Shown here piece by piece: positions 7,239 through 15,790 of a DNA stretch of 21,688 bases. How positions within the stretch are numbered: position 1 is the stretch's first letter; every line of letters starts with the position of its first letter. Both the position numbers and the translations under genes were made by a program. The notes beneath the pieces are model-generated. The model saw nothing but the letters and a program-made list of their open reading frames with translations, was not told where the DNA came from and ran no database searches. Origin of the DNA: Ignavibacteria bacterium UBA6906 (GTDB lineage Bacteria > Bacteroidota > Ignavibacteria > UBA10030 > UBA6906); contig DKBG01000017.1 of NCBI GenBank assembly GCA_002451155.1, positions 1,250-22,937 of the forward strand. Direction: 5' to 3'.

Positions 7239-9206
7239 ATGCGCACAGATCCACGCAGTCGCCCGTGTAACCATGAAGTGCTCTGCATTTTTGCGTTACT
7301 GATGACCGCCGGCTCGCCCGGCTATTGTCAGGACCCGCAACACCCCCCCAATGTCGTCATTGTCTTCACGGACGACCAGGGGTATGGTGATACGGGGCGA
7401 TATGGGGCCTCAGGGTTTACCACCCCGAACCTTGACCGGCTGGCCTCAGAAGGGGTTCTGTTCACCTCCTTCTACGTTTCAGAAGCGGTCTGCAGTGCCT
7501 CGAGGGCTTCCCTCCTCACCGGCTGTTATTCGGAGAGGGTCGGCATCCAGGGAGCACTGGGTCCCTGGTCGACGGTGGGATTGAATGCGGAGGAAGAGAC
7601 GATCGCCTCGATGCTCAGGAAACAGGGGTATGCTACCGGCATCTTCGGGAAATGGCACCTCGGCCATACCAGAGAGTTCCTTCCGCTGCAGCACGGATTT
7701 GACGAGTACGTCGGCCTTCCCTATTCGAACGATATGTGGCCGGTGGGGTATGACGGGAATCCGCAGACCAAAGGACAGAAATCATTCTATCCGCCTCTTC
7801 CGCTCTTGGAAGGAAACAGGCAGATCGGAGTGATCACGTCACTCGGGGACCAGGACGGCCTGACGACGCTCTATACTGAACGTGCGGTGGCGTTCATCCG
7901 GAAGAACAAGGACAGACCGTTCTTTCTCTACCTCCCCCATAGCATGCCACATGTTCCTCTCGGCGTTTCAGCAAAATTCCGTGGCAAGAGTGCGCAGGGG
8001 ATGTACGGCGATGTCATCATGGAGATTGACTGGTCAGTCGGCCAGGTACTGCAGGAGATACAACGGCTGGGACTGGATGACCGGACGCTCCTGATTTTTG
8101 CGAGCGATAACGGGCCCTGGCTGAATTTCGGCAATCATGCGGGCTCCGCCGGCCCGCTCCGCGAAGGGAAAGGGACCGCATGGGAAGGAGGAGTGCGCGT
8201 TCCTTGCATCATGAGATGGCCGGGACGGATCCCCGCTGGATCCGTGTGCAACGGAATGGCCGCGACGATCGACCTGTTGCCGACCATCGCTTCAATTACA
8301 GGTTCCACGCTTCCCTCGAGGGAGATCGACGGAGTGGATATCCTCTCTCTCATGGAGGGAAGGAGAAACGTGGCTCCACGGAGGGAGTTCTTCTACTACT
8401 ATGAAGGAGAGCTGCATGCTGTCAGGTCGGGGAAATGGAAGCTCCATTTTCCTCACGGGTATCGGTCGTACGTTGGCGTCACGCCGGGCAAAGACGGGGT
8501 TCCGGGTCCCTATGCCAGCGGGACGACGGCGCTCGCGCTCTATGATCTCGAAAACGATATCGGCGAGAGAACGAACGTCGCGGCAGAGCATCCTGACATA
8601 GTCTCAAATCTTAAAGAACTCGGGGAGGAAGCCCGACAGACGCTCGGGGATAGGATCACCGGGAAACAGGGGTACGGCGTCCGGCCTCCAGGACGCCGGG
8701 GACCAGCCCGGGATTCCGTCAGGTTGAATATGGCGCAGGGGAAATCGATCGCGATCCGCAATCGTTACAGCCCCAGGTATCCGGCACGCGGTGAGGAGAC
8801 GCTCGTCGACCGGATCCGCGGATCCCTCGACTTTACTGACGGCGCGTGGCTTGGCCTGGAAGGAGTAGATCTCGATGCGACTATCGATCTGGGTTCTCCA
8901 GAGACCATTCGCAGGGTTTCGCTCGGGTGCCTTGAGAGCCAGGGATCCTGGATCTTCCTTCCGTCCCTGGTTGAAATCTCGGTCTCCAGAGACGGTGAGA
9001 GGTTCGAACTCGTCCACAGTTCGAGCGCGAAAGTGGAGTCATTCGATCCTGTCCCTCGCATCAAAGTGTTCAGCGCGACCTGTTCGGCTCCCGCATCTGT
9101 ACGGTACGTCCGCGTTTCAGCCAGGAATATCGGGAACTGTCCTGACTGGCACCCGGGTGCGGGGGGGAAAGCATGGTTGTTCGTCGATGAAATCGTGGTT
9201 GAGTGA
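7239..9206 (+). CDS. Secreted S1-family sulfatase (CSASR active site) with C-terminal F5/8-type domain
   Basis: A 655-residue two-part protein. The arylsulfatase-A-like catalytic domain has Asp45-Asp46 (FTDDQGYGD), Cys85 in VCSASRASLLTG (the CxAxR variant of the formylglycine motif), FGKWHLGH with Lys138 and His140, HSMPH (234-238) and SDNG (289-292). The GYxxxxFGKWHLG layout and HGFDEYVGLPYSNDMWP suit the arylsulfatase A and galactosamine-6-sulfatase branch. From about residue 505 to the end there is a discoidin/F5/8-like beta-sandwich (TDGAWLGLEG, ATIDLGSPETIRRVSLG, RYVRVSARNIG, FVDEIVVE), as often attached to glycosidases; it may bind glycan. The start at 7239 has GGAAGGA five bases upstream and begins the signal peptide; the earlier in-frame start at 7170 would lie inside the previous gene. 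Confidence 0.92.
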   Translation: MRTDPRSRPCNHEVLCIFALLMTAGSPGYCQDPQHPPNVVIVFTDDQGYGDTGRYGASGFTTPNLDRLASEGVLFTSFYVSEAVCSASRASLLTGCYSERVGIQGALGPWSTVGLNAEEETIASMLRKQGYATGIFGKWHLGHTREFLPLQHGFDEYVGLPYSNDMWPVGYDGNPQTKGQKSFYPPLPLLEGNRQIGVITSLGDQDGLTTLYTERAVAFIRKNKDRPFFLYLPHSMPHVPLGVSAKFRGKSAQGMYGDVIMEIDWSVGQVLQEIQRLGLDDRTLLIFASDNGPWLNFGNHAGSAGPLREGKGTAWEGGVRVPCIMRWPGRIPAGSVCNGMAATIDLLPTIASITGSTLPSREIDGVDILSLMEGRRNVAPRREFFYYYEGELHAVRSGKWKLHFPHGYRSYVGVTPGKDGVPGPYASGTTALALYDLENDIGERTNVAAEHPDIVSNLKELGEEARQTLGDRITGKQGYGVRPPGRRGPARDSVRLNMAQGKSIAIRNRYSPRYPARGEETLVDRIRGSLDFTDGAWLGLEGVDLDATIDLGSPETIRRVSLGCLESQGSWIFLPSLVEISVSRDGERFELVHSSSAKVESFDPVPRIKVFSATCSAPASVRYVRVSARNIGNCPDWHPGAGGKAWLFVDEIVVE

Positions 9207-9536
9207 TTTGGAGTCCCGGAGGGGGAGCGGGGACCTTCAGGCGGTACGGGGCCGCCGAATCAGTTTCGCGGGAGGAGGCGGGAACTCGACGAGTGCCCCC
9301 TCCGGATATTCGGGAGCCTCTCTGGAGGGATGGATACGGCCCTCCGGTTGAGATCTAAACCTGTGATTCTGGAGCTGGCAGCGCATATGTCCCCTTCGGC
9401 TTCATTGACGGTTCACGCACCCCGTGTGTGAGGGCCCCGAAGAAGCTCCTGCCTGGGTCCGGAACTTCCATAGTGGTTTTTCCGTATCTCTTTAGAGAGC
9501 ATGCCGGTTCCTCATCACAGACCAGGGTGCCAGGCG
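9207..9536. other. Intergenic region after the sulfatases
   Basis: No credible gene lies in these 330 bp. A hairpin at 9322-9347 may end the sulfatase transcript. I see no convincing -35/-10 pair for the downstream phosphatase gene: a TTGACG box near 9402 lacks a matching -10 at normal spacing. Confidence 0.5.
9322..9347 (+). terminator. Possible terminator hairpin downstream of the sulfatase operon
   Basis: CTGGAGGG (9322-9329) pairs with CCCTCCGG (9340-9347) with one G-U pair around a 10-nt loop. Only two T follow, so intrinsic termination is uncertain. It is the best stem between the sulfatase stop and the next gene. Confidence 0.35.
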
Positions 9537-10820
9537 ATGGCGACGAACATCCAGCTTACCGCTGAAGCGAAATACCGCCTCCTCAGGGATATTTCCTACC
9601 AGATTCGGGATACGCTCGACCTGAAGGTGATCCTCAATCAGCTTCTGGATGAAGTCTACAAGATCCTCCCGTATGATGCCGCCGGTATCTTCGTATTGAA
9701 CCGCGATATTCTGAAAACTCCCTACCACCGTGACCGCGTGCTCATCGCGGGGATCGCACAAAGGGGCTTTGACCAACGCCCGGAAGACGTGGACCCGATG
9801 CTGAAAGAGGGAAAAGGGCTAATCGGCTCAGTCATACGGACGGGGGAAAGCCTCGTCGTCCCGGATGTGCGAACCGATCCCCGGTACATCGCAGGACGCG
9901 CTGCGACCATGTCAGAGATTGCCGTTCCCATTATCCGGAACAAACGACCGGTGGGCGCTCTCAATCTGGAGAGCGACCATCTGAACGCGTTCGACGAAAA
10001 GGATATCGAAGTCCTACAGTTCGTTGCCGACGCGGCGTCGATCTCAATCGAGAAGTCCATGCTGCACACGCAGATTCTGGAGAAACGAAGAATCGACGAC
10101 CAGCTGCAGATCGCAGGGGAATTGCAGGCGCGGCTCCTGCCCGCGGGTTCTCCCGAGGCGGAAGGATACAGCATCGCTGGCCACTGCACGCCGGCATACG
10201 AGGTAGGAGGTGACTACTTCGATTATGTCCGGCTTGGTCAGGGTCGACTGGGGGTCGTCGTTGCCGATGTCTCGGGAAACGGGATCCCCGCCGCGCTTCT
10301 GATGAGCTCATTCCGGGCCCTGTTCATTCCGGCTGCCCGTGCCGGTGCAGCCCCTGCCCCTCTCCTGAGCCGGATGAACGATCTTCTTCCCGAGTTTGCC
10401 CGCAAGAGGGATTTCATCACGGCCTTCTACGGGATCCTCGATATGTCGACGGGTACCTTCTCCTACTCGAACTGCGGGCAGAATCTGCCTTTTATCGTGC
10501 GGGCTGATGGACGCACGGAAAGCCTGACACAGAGCGGTCCTTCATTGATTATCCTCCCGCAGGTCAGCTATACCACCGCTACCGTCGATTTGAAGAAGGG
10601 CGATCTCCTCGTCATCTACACGGACGGTGTGGTCGAAGTGTTCGACAGACATCGTGAGGAGTTCGGGAATGAACGGCTTGAGGACGTTGTGCGGAGAGCC
10701 AGGAGTGGATCGGCGGACGCCGTGTTGCAGGAGATCGTTGCAGCCACTCGGTCCTTTTCCGGCCCGGAGATTTCACATGATGATTTCACGGTGGTCGTGA
10801 TCAAACGGGAAGGAGAGTGA
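9537..10820 (+). CDS. GAF-domain SpoIIE/RsbU-type PP2C serine phosphatase
   Basis: A 427-residue soluble regulator. Residues about 15-175 form a GAF domain (YRLLRDISYQIRDTLDLKVI at the start, GKGLIGSVIRTGESLVVPDV and DPRYIAG in the middle, VGALNLES near the end). After a helical linker (KRRIDDQLQIAGELQARLLP), residues about 195-425 form a SpoIIE-type phosphatase with its acidic metal residues present: Asp226 in GGDYFD, Asp244 in VADVSGNGIPAALLM, Asp363 in YTDGVVEVF and Asp415-Asp416 in HDDFTVVV. Such proteins dephosphorylate anti-sigma-factor antagonists in partner-switching pathways, or act on other phosphoproteins. No antagonist or RsbW-like kinase is adjacent. I prefer the ATG at 9537 (AGGGTG seven bases upstream); the in-frame ATG at 9501 would add 12 unusual residues. 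Confidence 0.88.
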   Translation: MATNIQLTAEAKYRLLRDISYQIRDTLDLKVILNQLLDEVYKILPYDAAGIFVLNRDILKTPYHRDRVLIAGIAQRGFDQRPEDVDPMLKEGKGLIGSVIRTGESLVVPDVRTDPRYIAGRAATMSEIAVPIIRNKRPVGALNLESDHLNAFDEKDIEVLQFVADAASISIEKSMLHTQILEKRRIDDQLQIAGELQARLLPAGSPEAEGYSIAGHCTPAYEVGGDYFDYVRLGQGRLGVVVADVSGNGIPAALLMSSFRALFIPAARAGAAPAPLLSRMNDLLPEFARKRDFITAFYGILDMSTGTFSYSNCGQNLPFIVRADGRTESLTQSGPSLIILPQVSYTTATVDLKKGDLLVIYTDGVVEVFDRHREEFGNERLEDVVRRARSGSADAVLQEIVAATRSFSGPEISHDDFTVVVIKREGE

Positions 10821-10846
10821 TCCCCCGCCGGAGTAGTGAACCGGTT

Positions 10847-12085
10847 TCACCTGCCCTTCTGTGAGCCAATCTGCGCGTGGTAGTACGCAAACACACCGAA
10901 CGCGCGTGCCGCTTCTCCCTGCGCGTGCACGGTGCCGATTTCCCCGACACCGTATCCCTCTTCCCCCCCCTGTGGGTTCCAGCCGTTCCTGATCCCGTGA
11001 TCGGTTACGCGATGAAGAGTGACGGTTGCGCGACCATGATGATTGGTCCAGACATGCTCGAGCATCCGTTCGACTTTTACCGGAACCTCAGCAAGGTCCT
11101 CCGGTGCGATCGCATAGGCATCAAAAAGGAAATTCACGAACGCCCCGTTTCCGTCCATCCGAATCTGGTAGAAGTCGCCCGGGTCCACCCAGCCTGTTGA
11201 AGGGTCGAGCACTCTGCGCACGGTCGCGACCGCTATGTCCCTGTACTTCGCGGTGCCCGTTGCCCGGTAGAGTGCCGCCGCAAGCGAAGCGCATCCGAGC
11301 CCGTCCCAGGGGAGCTCTTTGCCGAAGGCCGCGCGCCCGTGCCTCCCCTCCCAGACGCCTTTTCCCCTGTACCACTGGCGCTCGATTCCCGGAGTCCTCC
11401 CGTCCCCCTCCCAGACACGCAGGGCATCCTGCAGGTAGCTCCGGTCCCCCGTTGCGCGGAACAGGTTGCACGCAACCGTGGCCATCTGATCCATATTGCT
11501 GTTGGTGAAAATCCGTTCACCGACGCGCGCACCGGGCGGCCAGTTGTACCAGGTCCAGAATCCCTCATGGTTGGAGAGCCGTCCCTGATCCCGGACCTCC
11601 CGGTATCGTCGGGCCGCATCCAGAACGAGTCCCATATTCACCTTCCCGGTGATCTCCCACCACGTTAATTCGGCGAGACAGACCCAGGCCTCGTCGTCGA
11701 CCCACGTTCCGTCACACATCTTCCGGAGGTCATTGTGCAGAATGTGGAACGTGAAGAGACTTGAATCTCCGGTCAGAGAGAAGAGGTACGCATCGCCGAT
11801 AGCTCCGTAGGCGCCTTCCCAGCAGGGCGTATATACCCGGTGGAATAGTCTGGTCACCGCCAGTGCGCGGTCGGTCCAGCCGACGATCTCCGCGGAGGTC
11901 CGGAGGGTATCGGCCTGTCGAAGCGGCGGTTGCGGGGGAGAAGGTGAGCGGAGCAGGAGGTAGAACAGCACCGCGACGGCGAGTGCTGCCGGGATTATCA
12001 GGAACCTGGGCGATTTGGCCCACTGAGTTCTCTCCTTAGCACCAGGCTTCTGAGGAGAGTGATGCTTCTTTCTCTGTCGGGACAT
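10847..12085 (-). CDS. Membrane-anchored (alpha/alpha)6-barrel protein, GH76-like
   Basis: The product has 412 residues. A basic N-terminus (about residues 1-26) is followed by one membrane helix (about 27-45, FLIIPAALAVAVLFYLLL) and a proline-rich linker, so the main domain should face outward, tethered to the inner membrane. The domain shows the repeated helical hairpins of six-hairpin glycosidases: WVDDEAWVCLAELTWWEITG (Asp130-Asp131), TNSNMDQMATVACNLFRATG, LPWDGLGCASLAAALYRATG and a final VHAQGEAARAFGVFAYYH. The DDxxW block and the TNSN block resemble GH76 alpha-1,6-mannanases, but the match is loose and I cannot be certain of catalytic residues. No good ribosome binding site precedes the ATG. 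It lies 135 bp after the aldolase on the same strand and converges with the phosphatase gene, 26 bp between stops. Confidence 0.65.
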   Translation of the reverse strand: MSRQRKKHHSPQKPGAKERTQWAKSPRFLIIPAALAVAVLFYLLLRSPSPPQPPLRQADTLRTSAEIVGWTDRALAVTRLFHRVYTPCWEGAYGAIGDAYLFSLTGDSSLFTFHILHNDLRKMCDGTWVDDEAWVCLAELTWWEITGKVNMGLVLDAARRYREVRDQGRLSNHEGFWTWYNWPPGARVGERIFTNSNMDQMATVACNLFRATGDRSYLQDALRVWEGDGRTPGIERQWYRGKGVWEGRHGRAAFGKELPWDGLGCASLAAALYRATGTAKYRDIAVATVRRVLDPSTGWVDPGDFYQIRMDGNGAFVNFLFDAYAIAPEDLAEVPVKVERMLEHVWTNHHGRATVTLHRVTDHGIRNGWNPQGGEEGYGVGEIGTVHAQGEAARAFGVFAYYHAQIGSQKGR

Positions 12086-12220
12086 ACAACAATGTGAAGA
12101 GTGGAGAGAGAGAAATCAAGAGGGGGGGAGGTGTTTGCGTTGAAAAAGGGGGGAGAGCTGCACACACCCGACCGGGACCCTGCACTCTGAGCCCGGCCAG
12201 GGAGCTGGAAGATGGCGAGA

Positions 12221-13642
12221 CTAGTGTGGCTCGAAACTTCCCACGCTCGGGCCACCAAGAAGCTTTTCGTTCAAGTAGACCTCGGACCGGAATTGCGCGA
12301 TTCGTTCGGCCGACGATGCGTTGTGTGCTGCCTGCTCCAGCGTGGTCTGCCCAGCGGAAATTACGCCGTAGCCAGCGACGACGCAGCATCCCTTGTACCA
12401 TCTGAGCATGTTAAGAATCGGATTGTCCCTGGTGAGGTTTGCCAGCTGCGTGATATCCACAAGCCCCAGCTTTGGGTTGAGATAGATTGCTTCGGCGTCT
12501 ATCGGGAGGAGCGTCGGATGATCACCATGGCTGTACGGAATCTCCGGCTGTGTCGCCGTGAGGACCCCGGGTCCAAACCGTTCCGCAAGAACCGCCATCC
12601 CTTCAGCGGTCGCCAGGGGATTTGTCGTAATCATGCAGGCGTTCTGGTGCGTGTACTGGTAAATCAGCTTGTGCATCTTCATATCAGCGGTATCGTCCGG
12701 CTCAAAATCGATGGTCTTCCGGTAGAGCGAGAACTCGAATTCTTCGGGCACGGCGGACGTCGGACAGTAGATCATCTCTTTCGAGGAGATCTTCTGGCTC
12801 ATGGAGCCGGTCGCGTATGCGGCGATCGCGTTGCTGTAATTGTAATGCAGACGCGCCCGGAAATCATCAATGATCGTCTCATCGTCCACTTCGCACACGA
12901 TCGTTTCCGGATCAATGCGAAGATGGGGTCGAACGGGGAAGAAGTGTTCGGGACCCCGCGTCATGACCTCTTTCTGGATGGCCACCACGTCAATCCCGCG
13001 CCTCCGCAGGGAGAGGGCAAGCCGGGCACTCTGGTCAAGCACGCTCAGGCTGTACAACGCGTCCTCGGGCGAGGTTCCCCGAACGAAAGGACCGTGCCCC
13101 CGTACGACCGTCATCTTCTTCTCGCGCAGGTATTGGGGGATTCGTTCCTCCATTTCTGCTGACCCTACGGGCTGGAAATAGCTCCCGACCTCGACTCCCC
13201 CGACGGCGAAAGCGCCGAAGAGGTCGATGGGATGAAAGAGGTATTCCTCCCGTCCCTTCCCGTCCAGCCCGAGAAACTGCAGGAACATCTGATGATTCCG
13301 GGTGTCGAACGACAGAAACGTGGTGTTCAGGTAGTGCGCATGGACCGCGGCTTGGACACCGGGGATCATCAGGATCGTCCGGTGGATGGTAGACTCCGTA
13401 GAACCGCGCGCGTCTCCCCAGGTGACCTCGGAAAATCGGACAGGCACGATGTCCCGTTCAATCAACGCTCCGCACTGTGAACCTGTCGCCGTGATGTAGA
13501 AGAGGTCCGGGTCTTCCGGGTCGCGGATTGAAAGGTTCCCGCTGTGGGTGTTGTTGCCGTTCACCCGGTTGATCGCGCAGCCGGCACGCCGGAGACGGTT
13601 GAAGAAGGGTGCGATAGTTGAGGGAGCAGTTGTGCTGGTCAT
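12221..13642 (-). CDS. Tandem class II aldolase/adducin-fold protein with degenerate second domain
   Basis: A 473-residue protein, about twice the length of a single class II aldolase. The N-terminal domain (about 10-215) has the fuculose-phosphate-aldolase elements: SGNLSIR, TATGSQCG, Glu83, the zinc pair His101-x-His103 (VHAHYLNTT) and His183 (RGHGPFVRG). The C-terminal half (about 260-455) repeats the fold: TGSMSQKISSKEMIYCPTS mirrors the GNxS and TGS strands, ACMITTNPLAT mirrors the HAH strand but has Thr339 and Asn341, and VVAGYGVISAG mirrors the last ligand strand with Tyr425 in place of His. The second half therefore looks metal-free. AAGGA lies seven bases before the ATG. The gene starts 21 bp after the AOR stop, surely in the same operon. 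Likely reaction: retro-aldol cleavage of a sugar or sugar derivative; substrate unknown. Confidence 0.85.
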   Translation of the reverse strand: MTSTTAPSTIAPFFNRLRRAGCAINRVNGNNTHSGNLSIRDPEDPDLFYITATGSQCGALIERDIVPVRFSEVTWGDARGSTESTIHRTILMIPGVQAAVHAHYLNTTFLSFDTRNHQMFLQFLGLDGKGREEYLFHPIDLFGAFAVGGVEVGSYFQPVGSAEMEERIPQYLREKKMTVVRGHGPFVRGTSPEDALYSLSVLDQSARLALSLRRRGIDVVAIQKEVMTRGPEHFFPVRPHLRIDPETIVCEVDDETIIDDFRARLHYNYSNAIAAYATGSMSQKISSKEMIYCPTSAVPEEFEFSLYRKTIDFEPDDTADMKMHKLIYQYTHQNACMITTNPLATAEGMAVLAERFGPGVLTATQPEIPYSHGDHPTLLPIDAEAIYLNPKLGLVDITQLANLTRDNPILNMLRWYKGCCVVAGYGVISAGQTTLEQAAHNASSAERIAQFRSEVYLNEKLLGGPSVGSFEPH

Positions 13643-13663
13643 TGTTCTATCCTTTGCGCCGGA

Positions 13664-15697
13664 TCATGCCGACGCGACGGCGTTGTGAGGGAGCAAGTCC
13701 TCCAGCTCAAGCCGATCGATCGTCTCCCGGGTGGGTCGCCCGTTCTCATCCCAGCCAAGTGAAAAGTAGTATTCTCGGTGCATGCGATCGAATGCTTGCC
13801 GGTCGCAGATTACATCCCCCTCCCGCGTATGGATGGTCTCGTCATAAAATCTCTTTGGCAGCCAGTCGTCTTCCCTCCCAAACCCACAGAGTGTGTTGAA
13901 CATTCGCTCCAGCGTGACGGTGCGGATGGCGACCTGCTCGAGGGTCCCGGAATTGTGCCTCTGTCCTGTCACCCCGTTCACGAGTGCCGCATACTCATCC
14001 AGGCCGAGGGAAAATGAACTGTAGGCGCAAGCTCCGATGATGTCGAGCGTTGTGTTCTTGAGCGTGGCGTTCTTGGAGATCAGCGGCGTTCCCTCCACTC
14101 GCTGGGCCGGCCATTCCGCATACCCCGCGCAGTAGGCGTAAGGGGCGGTGTACCCTCCCTCCAGATGGCAGCCGCCTCGGTTACTCATCTCATAGGAAAG
14201 CGCCTGCGTGTACGAGGTCCGTGGATCGTATGCGGGGAGCTCGAGCCTCTTGACGGTCATCGAGAGCTCCGGATGTCCGTACCGTTCGCAAAAACGATAG
14301 GAGCCAAGCGCAAGGTATTGACCGATCCCTTTCGCCTGCCCGATGAGGTGCGTGAGCGGGACGAGGATCTCCGGTCTGCCGAAGCGCGGCTCCCCATGCT
14401 CTGCCATGAACTCGCGGAGGTCCGACAGGAGTTGTCTCTCCCGCGCTGTCGCCTTTTCGCCCTTGGCAGCGATAGTCTCGTAAAGATCGAAAAACCCGGC
14501 AAGCGTCCCGCCGAGCGATATGGTGTCGATTCCGTAATGGTTTGCCAGATAACAGGCTTCGGTGATCGTGGCGAGATCGTAGATAGAAAGGTTCGCTCCC
14601 ATCAGGGCAACCGTCTCGAACTCCGGGCCTTCACCTTTCTCTATGATGGAACCGTCGGGCGCCACGAGTGTGGTCTCCCGCTTGCAGATGATCGGGCAGT
14701 TGAAGCATGAACTCTTCTTCACCAGGATCTTCTTCTCGCCGGGCTTCGCGCGCTTGGCATGGTAGCGCAACGCTTCTCCGTTGATCATCTGGATATCGCT
14801 CTGACGGTGGTCCGTGTTCTTCATGTTGTTGTGAATCAGCTGCTGATAATTATTGACCATGCCGAGAATTCCAAGCGACCCCATGGAAGCAAGAACACCA
14901 AACATGTCTTCGCTCTTGGTGAACTTGCCGAGGTCGAGTTTCAGCTTCACATGGTACATCGCTCCATCTTTGTTCCCGACGTCGAAGGCAGTTCGATCGG
15001 CGACTTCGATCTTCAACTTCTCGTCCGGAACCACGGCGATCGCATGCAGATTCTTCGAACCCCAAACCGCGCCTCCCCCTCCTCTTCCAAGCGCCTTGCC
15101 TGTATCGCTCATGACCGCCGCGAACCGGACGTGGTTCTTTCCGCCCGGTCCGATGGTGAGGACGGAGGCCCTGTTCTTCGTCCTCTGCTTGAGGAGGGAC
15201 CGTGTCTCGATTGCGTCAAGGTCAGCCGTTCCGGTGGCATCGATGAATTCGACGCCGCCGCTCGTTATGAGAAGATAGACCGGGTGTGGGGATCTGCCGG
15301 TAATGATCAGGACGTCATGCCCCGTCCGCTTCAGATCGACGCTCCATCGTCCGCCCGAATTGGTGCTCCCGTAGCCGTCGGTGAGGGGGGACTTGTAATT
15401 CATATGGATTCTGCCGGAAGTAGGCATTCGGGTTCCGGTTGTCGGTGCCGTGGCAACGACCAGGACATTGTCTTCTGACAGAGGGTCAACGTCCGAGAAG
15501 GCGTTTCGGTATTTCCCGGTGCTCTGGAGCCCGAGGAAATGCCGGCAGAGAAGCGCGACCCCAAGTCCGCGCCCGCCGAAGAAGTGTTCCGCCAGCCGGG
15601 GGTCCAGCGGCTCTGTCCGGTTGGTCTGACGTGTGAGATCGATATGCAAAATCTGCCCGAAATAGCCTGAGGGTAGGGATGGTTCGGTCGATGTCAT
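13664..15697 (-). CDS. Aldehyde:ferredoxin oxidoreductase family enzyme (tungsto/molybdo-bispterin)
   Basis: A 677-residue AOR family protein, slightly longer than archaeal AOR. Bispterin-binding segments are present: GGRGLGVALL (41-50), SGRIHMNYKSPLTDGYGSTN (94-113), GGRWSVDLKRTGHDVLIITG (115-134) and GRGGGGAVWGSKNLHAIAV (204-222). The [4Fe-4S] ligands are Cys331, Cys334 and Cys338 (CFNCPIIC), with Cys557 in DIIGACAYSSF as the fourth. The C-terminal signature GFGREDDWLPKRF is intact. The family oxidises aldehydes to acids and passes electrons to ferredoxin; some relatives act on glyceraldehyde or aromatic substrates. The start at 15697 is set by AGGAGGAG eight bases upstream; the in-frame start at 15745 would add 16 residues with no support. 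It sits between epimerase and aldolase genes on the same strand. No tungstate transporter or pterin genes are in the window. Confidence 0.92.
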   Translation of the reverse strand: MTSTEPSLPSGYFGQILHIDLTRQTNRTEPLDPRLAEHFFGGRGLGVALLCRHFLGLQSTGKYRNAFSDVDPLSEDNVLVVATAPTTGTRMPTSGRIHMNYKSPLTDGYGSTNSGGRWSVDLKRTGHDVLIITGRSPHPVYLLITSGGVEFIDATGTADLDAIETRSLLKQRTKNRASVLTIGPGGKNHVRFAAVMSDTGKALGRGGGGAVWGSKNLHAIAVVPDEKLKIEVADRTAFDVGNKDGAMYHVKLKLDLGKFTKSEDMFGVLASMGSLGILGMVNNYQQLIHNNMKNTDHRQSDIQMINGEALRYHAKRAKPGEKKILVKKSSCFNCPIICKRETTLVAPDGSIIEKGEGPEFETVALMGANLSIYDLATITEACYLANHYGIDTISLGGTLAGFFDLYETIAAKGEKATARERQLLSDLREFMAEHGEPRFGRPEILVPLTHLIGQAKGIGQYLALGSYRFCERYGHPELSMTVKRLELPAYDPRTSYTQALSYEMSNRGGCHLEGGYTAPYAYCAGYAEWPAQRVEGTPLISKNATLKNTTLDIIGACAYSSFSLGLDEYAALVNGVTGQRHNSGTLEQVAIRTVTLERMFNTLCGFGREDDWLPKRFYDETIHTREGDVICDRQAFDRMHREYYFSLGWDENGRPTRETIDRLELEDLLPHNAVASA

Positions 15698-15790
15698 CGC
15701 AGAAAGCTCCTCCTGCCGGGCTGCGGGTTGAGAGACTCCGCACACGGCAGAAAATGATCCGAAAATATTCCGATATATGGATACAATTGT

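Noticed and set aside
12212..13162. 316-codon plus-strand frame opposite the aldolase gene.
   Set aside because: It is the antisense shadow of a clear class II aldolase and has no recognisable domain.
14759..15478. 239-codon plus-strand frame opposite the AOR gene.
   Set aside because: Antisense shadow of conserved AOR coding sequence, with no domain of its own.
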